Shown here: one piece after another, positions 45,980-56,900 of the stretch
Position numbering within the stretch: position 1 is the stretch's first letter
Layout of the letters: the number at the start of each line of letters is the position of its first letter
Source: Burkholderiales bacterium
GTDB lineage: Bacteria > Pseudomonadota > Gammaproteobacteria > Burkholderiales > Burkholderiaceae_E
DNA length: 64,000 bases
NCBI GenBank assembly: GCA_027487815.1
Contig: JAIYCW010000067.1
Coordinates: 124,001 to 188,000 of the forward strand
Direction of reading: 5' to 3'
Notes under the pieces: model-generated
What the model was told of the DNA's origin: nothing
The model's database searches: none
Seen by the model: only the letters and a program-made list of their open reading frames with translations
Made by a program: the position numbers and the translations under genes

Positions 45980-47866
45980 TCAATTCCCGCTGGTGCGTTC
46001 GGTTTGGGCCATGTTGCGATGGCCTTCCGCCAGCCAATCGACAACAGCCACGGAATAAGCATCGACCGCGGATTGTGTGAGTACGTCCACAACATCGGCA
46101 GCAATGCGACCTGGCACCATACTCGTGTAGCTCATTGAACCGGCGCGTTGGCCATTGGGTCGCAACATGGCGATGTTCCAGCTGGCTTTCGGAGCTCCAG
46201 GAGTCGACTGGTCAATGACCATCCGAACACTGATACGGTGTGTCGTGGCTTCGTCACTCACCACAATATCCTGGCGCGCCAACGCCTTTTCAACACCGAG
46301 CTTCACCGCTTGCGCGAGATCCGCTTGCTGAACACCTTCAACAATCACGGCCACCTTTGGAAATGGCAAGCTGCTTGAGGCAGGACGCTGGAAAGTGGAT
46401 TGGTGCCAGCGGTTCATCGACTGCTGAATCGTCTCTGAAATTGATTTAATGCTGGCGCCCACTGCAGGCGGTGTAACGTCGTAACCAATCGAGTTATACA
46501 AGCGCCCGAAAGCCGCCTGGGCATTGGCGAACGCAATGTAGCGTTGATAGGAAGAAAGCAAGGCGCGGGCTTCGGTGCGAATGACCTCGAGCTCGGAATC
46601 CACTCGTGAAGTTGCAGCTGCGCGCGAGTAATTCGCCAAGCGCTGATCCACGCCGGCACTCTCCAGCACCTGGTCATACTCTTCCTTGGCCAAGCCATAC
46701 CGAAGGTTGGCGATTCGCACTTGGGTAAGCACTGCCATAGCCTGGGCCATGCGTCGAGTGTCATCCACCATGCCTTGCGCTTCGCGCTGACGATTCAGGG
46801 TGGGAATCGACGCCAGACGGAAAAGATTGGCCGACATCCGCAAGCCGCTTTCTATCCATGAATTATTCAGCAGGAACTTATTGGAGTCGTACTGATAACC
46901 AAAATCCAGCGTCAGGCCGGGCAAGGCTGATACCAGTGCGCGGCGAGCATCGCTACCGGAAATCCGCTTGCGATAGTCCTCTTCACGTAACTCCGGACGC
47001 TGGGTCAAAGCCAGGGTTTCCAGCTCGGGCATGTTGGTGGGTGCGGGAGGCAACGCTGGATCAGGTGTGTCGGCCAGGGTGAACTCGGTATTGGGCGCAA
47101 GATTCATCATTTGCGCGAGCTCGGTCTTTGCAAGCTCCAGATCCTGACGACGCACTTGCAAGAGCACGGTGGAATCCAGCAAGGCGCGCTGATAGGCCAA
47201 TGCCTGGGCCTGGGGCAACAAGCCTTGCTGCTCAATTTGCCGGGCACGTGCCAAAGCCACTTTGGTCTTTTGCATCAACGCATCCATCTGCTGGGTGAGG
47301 CGTTGAGCGCCCAACGCCCGCCAATAGGCGGTGCGCACATCCTGCATCAGATTTTGCATTGCCTTGCGCTTACGCTCCTCCGCAACCAGCACTTGATCAG
47401 CTGCAATCTTGGCGCGGTAGTAAGACACACCAAAATCGAGGATGTTCCAGGAGAACTCGGTGCTTGCCAGAGCGCGTGTGCGCTCCAGAGTGGTGGTCGA
47501 GGGGATACCGCCGCTGGTCACGTAAGCCAGCTCGTTGTTCCGGCTGGTGTAGCCCGCATTAACGAGCAAGCGCGGGAACATGTCCCAGCCCGCCACATTC
47601 AGAACGCCTTGGGCCAGGGCCGCCTCCATGATTCGGGTGCGATAGTCGAGGTTGTAACGCGCAGCTCGCGCAGCAACTTCAGCGAGCGTCAAGGGCGCGG
47701 TGATGGGCTCCTGATCGGCATACATTCGTGTGCGGTCTGTGGCGACACGTTCGGACACCTGATCACCGGTCAACGGCTTCGGGGTAACGGAACAGCCCGC
47801 AACAAGGGCTACCAGCGCGGCGATACCGAGCGCTCGAAGTCCGTGGTGGTGTACTGCATGGGTCAT
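45980..47866 (-). CDS. TolC-family outer-membrane lipoprotein with extra C-terminal domain
   Basis: 628 residues. Lipoprotein leader ending LVAGCSV (C25). The TolC-like part with repeated coiled-coil helices spans about 60-470 (LTLAEVAARAARYNLDYRT, then TQRPELREEDYRKRI). After a TolC of normal length comes an added domain of about 130 residues (from FPKVAVIVEGVQQADLAQAV to SAVDAYSVAVVDWLAEGHR) that I cannot place; it looks like a mixed alpha/beta periplasmic domain. It starts 54 bases after the 3208-residue repeat protein, with AGAGGAAA before the ATG. It probably forms the outer-membrane tunnel for the two repeat proteins. Confidence 0.87.
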   Translation of the reverse strand: MTHAVHHHGLRALGIAALVALVAGCSVTPKPLTGDQVSERVATDRTRMYADQEPITAPLTLAEVAARAARYNLDYRTRIMEAALAQGVLNVAGWDMFPRLLVNAGYTSRNNELAYVTSGGIPSTTTLERTRALASTEFSWNILDFGVSYYRAKIAADQVLVAEERKRKAMQNLMQDVRTAYWRALGAQRLTQQMDALMQKTKVALARARQIEQQGLLPQAQALAYQRALLDSTVLLQVRRQDLELAKTELAQMMNLAPNTEFTLADTPDPALPPAPTNMPELETLALTQRPELREEDYRKRISGSDARRALVSALPGLTLDFGYQYDSNKFLLNNSWIESGLRMSANLFRLASIPTLNRQREAQGMVDDTRRMAQAMAVLTQVRIANLRYGLAKEEYDQVLESAGVDQRLANYSRAAATSRVDSELEVIRTEARALLSSYQRYIAFANAQAAFGRLYNSIGYDVTPPAVGASIKSISETIQQSMNRWHQSTFQRPASSSLPFPKVAVIVEGVQQADLAQAVKLGVEKALARQDIVVSDEATTHRISVRMVIDQSTPGAPKASWNIAMLRPNGQRAGSMSYTSMVPGRIAADVVDVLTQSAVDAYSVAVVDWLAEGHRNMAQTERTSGN

Positions 47867-47920
47867 GTGGTTTCCTCTTGGCTGGTCTTTGTATTTTATG
47901 GGGGTTGTGTCAATCGGCTG

Positions 47921-50900
47921 TCAGCAATCGCGCTGCGGTGTCGGTTTTGGCACAACTTTTACTGGTGGTACGAAACGTTTCTTGGCGGCCTGGAGCTGTT
48001 CGGAGAACGGACGCGCAGGCTCAAGACCGGGCGCGACGAACACACTGCGCTTAACCGCAACAGCCTTGGGCTTCACTTTCGCTTTGGGCTCAGGCACACA
48101 ATCATCCTTGGCTTGCACAACCGGCTTGGTAGCCTCTGCCGCTTTCTCATTGACCATCGCTACCCGCTCGGCTCCCTGAATCGGTGGGCCGGCAAACCAC
48201 GGCACAAAGGGATCAAAGTCATTGGGTTGGCGCGGATCTTCCAGACGCAGACGCTCCACCGGTGGCGGCACAAATGAAATTGTGGGTGGTGGCGCTGGTA
48301 TCGGCGGAATCGGAGGCGCTGGCGGCAGGATTGGTGGCAAGGGTGGCGCAGGTGGTGGCGCCGGATTAAACGGCCGCACATTTGCATTGATTGCACCATC
48401 CGCACCACCGCCATTGCCATCAAGCACGGTGAAGGTGAGCGCGCCTGAAGGAATCAAGCCATTGGCCGCGACCGGTATGGGATTGAGCGGGTTCGGCACA
48501 AAGCACAAAGCTTGCAGCTGCTGCTGAGTGAGCACTTGACCTGGGACTACAGCCGACCCATCAGCCAGCACAAACCGGCCCGCGCTGGCTGGCGGCACAG
48601 TATCCACCGTGATCGTCAGTGTTTGTGCGGGCAGATCAGGATCACTTGGCGCGGGCAGCACGGGGCCTACTTCACAAGCGGGCGATCCAGGCGTGGCGTT
48701 TTGGTCGATCGTGACCGTGATTGTTGGTGCAGTCGGTGGATCATTGATCGGGATCAGGTTGATTGTGATGCGATTGGGTGAGGGATCAAACTGCGTGGGC
48801 GCGTCACCACTGTTATCACACACACTGAAGGTGAAGCTCGGGGCAGCTGGCAGGTTGCTATTGTTGGCATTGAGTGCCGGCACATACTGAAGCGTATTGA
48901 GTTGCGCGAGCTGGATCACCTGCCCTGCCGTCACCGGTGCGCCATTGAAGATCAAGGTGCCAGAAGTAGGCAAGGTATCAATGCGCACTGCCTTGAAGGT
49001 GTCCCCGGCATCCGGGTCCGTGAACCCGAAATCAGCAGGTACCAGATTAACCGGAGTGTCTTCAGCGACAGTGAAGGTCTTATCTGTTCCAGACGGCGGA
49101 TCGTTCGCCCCATTGATGGTAATGGTGAGCGTACTTGTAGAGACACCGCCATTGCCATCATTGATCGTGTAGCTAAAGGTCTCGGTGAGGGTTTGACCCG
49201 CGGCCAATGCCTGCACCGCAGGATTTGCGGCATTGAGCAAGTAGCTGTAGCTACCATTGGCCGCTACAGTAACTGCGCCATAGGTGCCAGTGATGCTGCT
49301 GCCCACGCCGGTGGTGTGGCTTGCAGGATTATTGCCTGCCACCACACCTTGCACACTCAGGACATCGCCCACATCAGGATCGGTGTCCACCTGATCGTTG
49401 GCAGAGCCAGCAGCAATCAAGTTGCCAGTACGCGGCGTGGTTGCTGTTGAACTGATGCTATTGGCATCGGGGTTGGCGAGCGGAGGATCGTTGGCTCCAG
49501 TGATGCGGATCGTGAGTGTAGTGCTGGCCTGGTTGCCGTTACCGTCATTGATGGTGTAGGTGAACACATCATTGACCACCTGGCCTGCGCGGATGGTTTG
49601 TGCGTTGGCATTGGGCGTATAGACATAGCCGCCATTGGCGCTCAGCTGCACGGAGCCATAGGTGCCAGCAATCGTGACCGGAATCACACTGGTGTGCGGG
49701 CCTGGAACATTTCCAACCACTGCGCCCTGAATCACCATCGGATCACCGTCAGCATCCACGTCGGCCTGCTCGCCGACTTGCCCGCCGAGAATCACATTAC
49801 CTGTCACTGTGTTGCCCGGGCCCGGATTGGGCTCAGCAATCGCCCGCAGATCGGGGTTTGCATTCAAGGCATCATTGGAGCCCACGATATTGATCGTGAT
49901 CGTGGTGGTGGCCGTTGAGCCATTGCCATCATTCACCGTGTAGCTGAACACATCCTGCGCGGTCGTGCCTTGCGGAATCGCTTGAGCAGCAAGCCCCGGC
50001 GTGTAGGTGTAAGTGCCGTTGGCGTTAAGCACCAACGAGCCGTAGGTGCCTGTGATGCCAGTACCCACGCCTGTGGTGTGAACAGCATTGTTATTACCTG
50101 CAACCACCCCTTGTACGGTGACGGTATTGCCATCGGGATCAGGATCGAGCACATCACCTGGTTGCCCACCAGCAACTCCGTTACCCGCTACAGCATTGCC
50201 GGTAATCGGGGGATCGTCCTCGCCCATGGTGCGCACATCGGGCTGCGCTGCAACGGGATCGTTCTGACCAGTGATCGTGATGGTGATGCGCGCGACCGCT
50301 GCATTTCCGGTGCTGTCGCAGATGGTGTAAGTGAAGATATCGGTGACATTGCTGCCAGCCGGAATCGGGTTGGTCGCAGCCGGATTGGGCGTGAAGGTAT
50401 AAGTGCCGTCGGCATTGAGCACCAGCGTGCCATAGGTGCCGGCGATACCCGCACCGCCCACACCCGCATTATTGGTGATCGGTGTGGCATCTGTCCCTGC
50501 GCGCAAGCCGCATACCGTGAGCGAGTCGCCATAAGGCAAATCAGGATCGGTATCAACAGCATCGCCAGCCGTGATTTGACCCGCATTGGGATTGATCGCT
50601 TGACCACCGACTGCCACCAGCTCGGTGGTTGTTCGAGCATCGTTATTTGCAATCGGAGGATCAGGCGTGTTGTTGACTGTGATCGCTATATTGCGGGTTG
50701 CAAACAGATTGTCTTGCACCGTTTCATTAGGTACGCGATCGCCATCTGCGTCGCCAATATTGCCGCGATCATCAATGCGTACCACCAGGGTATCGGCCCC
50801 AGCAAAGTTTGCAGTGGGCGTGTAACTCAAACCGGTGAGCGCGGTATTGATATCCGCAATGCTGCCAGTCAGCGTCATGTTTGCTGTTCCGGCGCCAGTG

Positions 50901-53900
50901 ATGACTACACCCGCTGTCACAGGCACATTCAAGGTACCGTTGGTCACTGACAGCGTGGTGAGGAAATTACTTGGCGCAACGGCTGGATTGGCCCCTTCAG
51001 CAAGATCGGGATCACCGACGCTGACCGAGTTGGCCGCAGTGAAGGTGAAGCTTGAGTCTTCATTGCCACTGCGAGTAGCAGGTGCGGTAATCGTGGGCGT
51101 AGCGTTTTGCTTGATGAAGCCAAAGTCACGATCTATCGCGCTGGTGCCTTCTGGCAAAGCGAGCGAGATCAAACCATCCTGACCGTTCGCCCCGGTCGTG
51201 GCGGTGGTGCCATTCGCGCGGTCCATGTAAATGATGACCGGCCCGCTGGTTGCATCATTCACGGTGGTGGGCACCGAGATGCGGTAGTTACCCGCAGGCA
51301 ACAGGGCAAAGTTGTAACGCCCATTGGCATCGGTGGTGGTGGTGAAGGTTTGATCATCACCATTGCCGAAAGTGCCGTTGGCACCGGCCCACAGGAGCGT
51401 CACGGTCACGCCTTGTAATGGATTTTCGGCGGGTGATGTGTCCACGACCTGATCAAAGTCCAGCGTGTCGTCCCACAAGCGGCCGGTAATCACACCCAGG
51501 CCTGCACCATCTCGAGCAGAGTAGTTGTTCAACACGGTGGTTTCAGCACCACTGCCATCGGCACCTGTGCGCTCGCCGGTAGTATTGGATACAGCGACAC
51601 CTGCGATAGGCGCGCCGCTGCCGTCCTCACCAGAGCGAACCGTAAGCGTCGTTGCGCCAACGCTCAAGCTGGTGGCGGTGATCACTGCATCGCGGCTGGG
51701 TACAGCGGCGGTTACGTCTGCAATCGTGGCTGTGTAGCGCACAGTAATCGTTGCGCCTGCAGCCAGGGTATCAACACTGATATCGGCCGCGCTGCCCGAG
51801 CTGTTGTCGGTGGAGCCTGGAGGTAACGAGCCCCCAATCACGCTACCAAACGTAAGATTTGTTGCGCCTGCAAAGGTATCGAATATGCGCAGGTTGTGCG
51901 CCTCTTCAGTGCCCGAATTGGTGATGCTCACCTCAAAAGTCACGGTGTTGCCCACCACGCTCACCACCCGCTTATCAGCGGCAGTCAGGATAGGTTCGCG
52001 CACCGTGACTGTGTCTATATCTGAAGTGCCTTGATTGACTGCGCTCGATACAAAACTGAATGAGACAGGCAGTGCGGTGGCACTGCCCACACCGCCCAAG
52101 GCGTCCTGATTCGAAAGCTGGTTAACCACCACCGCATTGAACTCAACCACGACCCACTCGCCGTCAGCATCATTGTTGACGTTATCAAGAGTGCCGAGAA
52201 CAAAGCGCACATCATCGCCACTTGCGAAGGTAGCCGTGCCAGTGCCAGGCGCACCAGAAGGATTGGTGGTGCCATTGGCGATTGCATTGCCAGAGCCACT
52301 GTTGGCAAAAACAAAGGAGGGCCGGATTGCGCGAATGTCTGCGGCCGTGCTCGCACTGCCATCGGCTGTGCCGTCTGCAACTTCTAGTCCGGCGCCAGTG
52401 AGAGAAGTGGAGACAAGACCACCACCATCGGCAATCAGGGCAATCGTTGCGGAGCCATCATTGAGAAACTGCAAGCCATTGGCAAGCGACACCACAAACT
52501 CGGCATTCAGTGCACTGGCCTCCGGCACCCGCACAATCGCGCGGTAACGAATGATTTCGCCAGGCGCACCGCTGATGTTTTCCGCGGTTTGTGGGCTGCT
52601 GGGGTTGCCACCATTGGCCGTAGTGAGCGGCTCGCTGGTTTGCACAATGGTGAGAATCGGCTGATCGGCCGTGATCGTGATCGAGCCGTTATCGGTGCGG
52701 GCATAGTCATTTAATGCGCCGCCTACACCATCCGCACCAGTGCGCTCGCTATCTTCGTTGGTCGAAAGCAGCGCGCTTAATGTGCCGGTGTTATCCGGAT
52801 CATCGGGCAGCGAGCTGTAATTCACTCGCGCAGGCACAGTAAGCGTGTTACCAATCGGCACCCCACCATCCACCACCGCTGTGAAGGTGAACACAGCGGT
52901 TTCACCTGCATCCAAACGATCTATCGTGGCGCTGCGATTGACGCCGTCCACAGTGGTGACGACCCCGGCCGATGCGCTTTGAAGCTGAAACGAGTTGGCG
53001 GTGTAGGTCAGGCCGCTTGGCAACACTATTGAGGGAACAACACCTGTGAAGCCTGGCGCATTGCCACCGCCAGTCACGGTCACGGTAAACGTCACGGTAT
53101 CGCCGAAGTCAGCCGATCCGTTATCCGGGGTAACAGCAATTGTCCAGGCGGGTTCGCGTACTGTCACAGTCGCCACAGCGGTGTCTTGAGAACCGAGGCT
53201 TGTGGTCAGATTTGCGCTGTTCGTTAACCCGGTACCGCCTTGCACTGTAGAGCGATTCACGACCAAGGTGGTGTAGCGAATCGTGATCGTTTCGGCAACC
53301 GAATTGTTAGTGCTGCTATTGGTGAGCACACCAAAATTGATCGTCAAACCGCGATCTTCAAAGCCACCCGCTGCGTCGATGCCTGAACCGTCTACGAGGC
53401 TATTGTCATTGGCTTGCGCGAGAATCGCCGCAGGTGATCCGGTGGAGCTGCTAAGGCCGCCCGTGAAGGCGATGCTATCGACACTCACGAACACTTGCCC
53501 GGCCACCGAGCCTTGATTCAACACATCGGTGAACACTGCAGCGTCATGCCCGCCTTGCGGCACAGTAATCACCACTTCATAAGTGACGTATTCGCCGATG
53601 ACGACATTACTACCGCTACTGACATCATTGGGCTGGCTGGTTGCCACGACAGTCTTACTCACATCGGCATTGGCGATAGTGACTGTGGCCTCTTCGCTCA
53701 GATCAGTTTGCGTGCTGGTGGTGTAGTTGAAGGTGTAGTCGCTGCCGCCTTCCTGGCCCGCATAATTGAATAGCGTGGCACTCGAGGTCATTTGCAGGGA
53801 GGCTTCAGCGCCTGCAATCTGCAGATCGTAAGTGATCGCGAGCAGGTTGGTGCCATCGTTGATCGTGGCACCTGCGTTGTCCTTGCCAGGCCCCAAACGG

Positions 53901-56900
53901 CCTACCGGGCCCGAGGGATCAACAATCTCAATACCATCGGCGCCGAAGAACGCGGCGCGCACATCGGCATCAGACGTGAACACTACCCCAGTAGAGCCAT
54001 TACGCACGTTGGCAAACGAGCTGCCGTCGTACACCACCGTCCCATCGCCAGTGGTAATACGGAAATTTGAAACATCAGTGGAGATATAACCGGCTGGCAA
54101 CGTATCACGTACCCGGATATCGTAGGCACCTGAATCCGCGCGACCAGTGTTTTCAATAACCACTGCATAGCGCACGATGTCGGAATCATCGGCGTTCACC
54201 AGATCGCTATCGAGTGCGCCACGATTGGCGCTTGAAAGTAAAGCACTTAGACCGCTCGCCGTGCCGGCTGTGCCCACCACCGTAGTTTCGGTGATGGCAT
54301 TGGCGGTGTCGTCCTGGCGGAATTGGCGGGTGAAGGTGGTGACACCACTCACATCATCGCGCACCACACCTTTGCTGATGTTGAGCTCAGGCGCAGTAAG
54401 CTGGATCGCGCCGATATCCTGCGAAGACCCCGCACTGCCAGGCGTGTTGGCGCCATCTTGCTGGGCCAAGGCGGTCAGGAACAGGCCATCCGCAAAAGGC
54501 CGGTCACTCGCCCGCACGGTAAAGAGAATATCGATCTGCCGCGCATCGGGCGCTGCATCCGTGCGGCTGCCAAAGTCAAACAGGATTCCGTTTGAATTTG
54601 CCGAAGTGCTTACCCCACCTGTCGCAGGTAAGTTGACGCCGCCAAAGTGGGTCGGACCAGCCTGATATTGTCCTGCTGACGGGGCCGGATTCCCGCCACT
54701 ATCCAGAGTGAAGTTATTCAATACTCCGCCGGCGACCAGGTCAGCATCAACAATGCCGTCACCGTTGGCATCAACCGTCTGTAAGACCGGCAAAGGCAGA
54801 TAGGCCTGCAAGTTAAAGTTGTCGAAGTCGCCCGTGGGCACTTCGTAGCGCAAGCGATAAGTCACCGTATCGCCTGGCACAAATCGGTTCAAGCGGCCGT
54901 TGGTATTGTCGGTGCTGCCATTGCGGGCATACACCTCAAGATCCACTGTGTTTGGATCGATACGCAGCTGGGTACTCGAGTCATCAAACTCACGATTACC
55001 AGTGGCATTCAGCGCGGTGTCCAGCACAGCCCCATCGGCCGTGACTGCATTTTCGAGCGTGTCACCTTCATTGAGGTTGAGGTTAGATCCAGCACCTTGG
55101 GGGCGGTCGACATAGGACTCATTTACAGTCGTGCGGAAACGAATCTCACCTATCGTGCCACTTGAAGCCGCCGCGCCGTTGAACAGATCGCCAACCAAAT
55201 TGGCACTCGATCCGGCAGTCACCAACTGATCCGAGACGCGGAAGACCAGCCTGGTACGGGTTTCGTTTGCGTTGGTGTTTTGCGCACCGCCTGCAGTATC
55301 GAAAAACGTTGGGTTATCAGGAGTGCCAGTATTGGTGCTGTTGGCCGCCACTGTTGACACGGTGAAGTTGGCACCAGAAAAGGTACTGCTCACATTGCCA
55401 TTGTTGAACACCGTCAGAGTCGGTGTAAACCCAGCCTCGAAGGTCTGGCCATCGGAAATCAGATCGGTGATGACGAGATCGTTGAAGGCGGCGTAGTCCG
55501 ACACCTGAAAACGCAGGACATACTCAATTGTGTCGCCAGGCGTGGGCCGGGTGGGATCACCACCGCCTACATTAATGGCCACTGCCCCAGTTTTCTGGAT
55601 GGCCAATGCCTCGGCCTCAAGACGGTGGGCATAACCTGCCGCCTCATCCGTGTCACTGTTATAGCTCAGGGCCTGAGGGGTGTCATCCGGGTCAGAGGGC
55701 GTCCAGTTGCCAGTGACTTCGGTATCCACGTTCCAGAATGTGGAGTTGGCGCTTGAGGCGTCAAATATGCGGTTCCCATTGGCCGGCCCGCCATTCTGGT
55801 TGAATTCGGGCACATAGAACTGCACCACCATGGAAGCGTCAATGGCGGCTGCAGCCCCAGTAATTGAGCTGATCGTGCGCGCAATCGTGCCGCCGTTATT
55901 CAGACCGACACCATTGCCGTCCACCGCTGGCGTGGTGGTATTGGATGCTGCCTGCGATACAAGTACGCCACCTACATTGGTCCAGCTGCCACCAGGCGCG
56001 GCACCTAGGGAAACCCCGGAAATGCTGGATGGTGTGCCGGTGATTGCAGCAAAACGCAGGCCCTGATTGGCATTGGCCTCATCCTGGAGGATCTGCGAGA
56101 GCTGCAGATTGGTGAGGGTCTGCCCATTGGCCACATTAACGTCGATACGATAGGCGCGGGTAAAGTTTGAGCCAGTAGCGGTTTCGTTCTCAGGGCCGAT
56201 GTAGGTGGTGGTTACCGTGTACAGCGCGGGCTGCAGGGTCAGGGTATCGATGGCCCCTTGAATTGAGGGATCGGTGGCCGGGTTGTCCAGTGCATCATTG
56301 CCATAGCGAAAGCCACCCTGCACCCGAATATCCAGGGGCTGGTTTAGATCGGCGAATTCGCCCAGCCGCCCTTGCACTGCGATATCCACTGGGGGCTGAC
56401 CGGGAGTAAAGCTGCCAAACGGAAGCTGCACCACATACAACTTGTCGCCAGCCTGCATTCCAACCGGAATGCTGATGGTTGAACCACCGCCGGTATCGCG
56501 GAAATACGGGTGATTGGCCACTGTCCCGTTGGTGATATCCGAGGCGCTGAGCGTTAACTCGGTCACCGTGAGGGCCTGACCGAGGTAGGTCGCACCCGTG
56601 ATGGTGGCCCCTTCGCGGCTGACGTTACCTACCGGAGCCGCGGTGCCGTTGCCATCGCGGCCATTAAAGGGCACAAACAAATTGATATAGGGCGCATAGC
56701 CGGTATCCACCGGATCGGTATTGTCGTAGCGCACGTTGAAGTTAAAGCTATCGCCAATCAGTGTCCGCTGCGAAGTTGCCGCGATGGTTGCGCTGGGTGC
56801 GGCGGCGAGTACTTCATCGTAGTTCGCCAAAGCTGTGGCGTTGATCGGCAGGCGTGCTTCGATGCTGCCGGTTGAGGCCTCAAGCTCCCAATCAGCGCCA

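Noticed and set aside
47111-48277. 388-codon plus-strand frame across the tolC/giant gene junction
   Set aside because: Shadow of two real minus-strand genes and spans their intergenic gap.
49970-50950. Plus-strand open frames of up to 326 codons opposite the giant gene
   Set aside because: No recognisable domain, cysteine- and arginine-rich composition, and the opposite strand has clear repeat domains.
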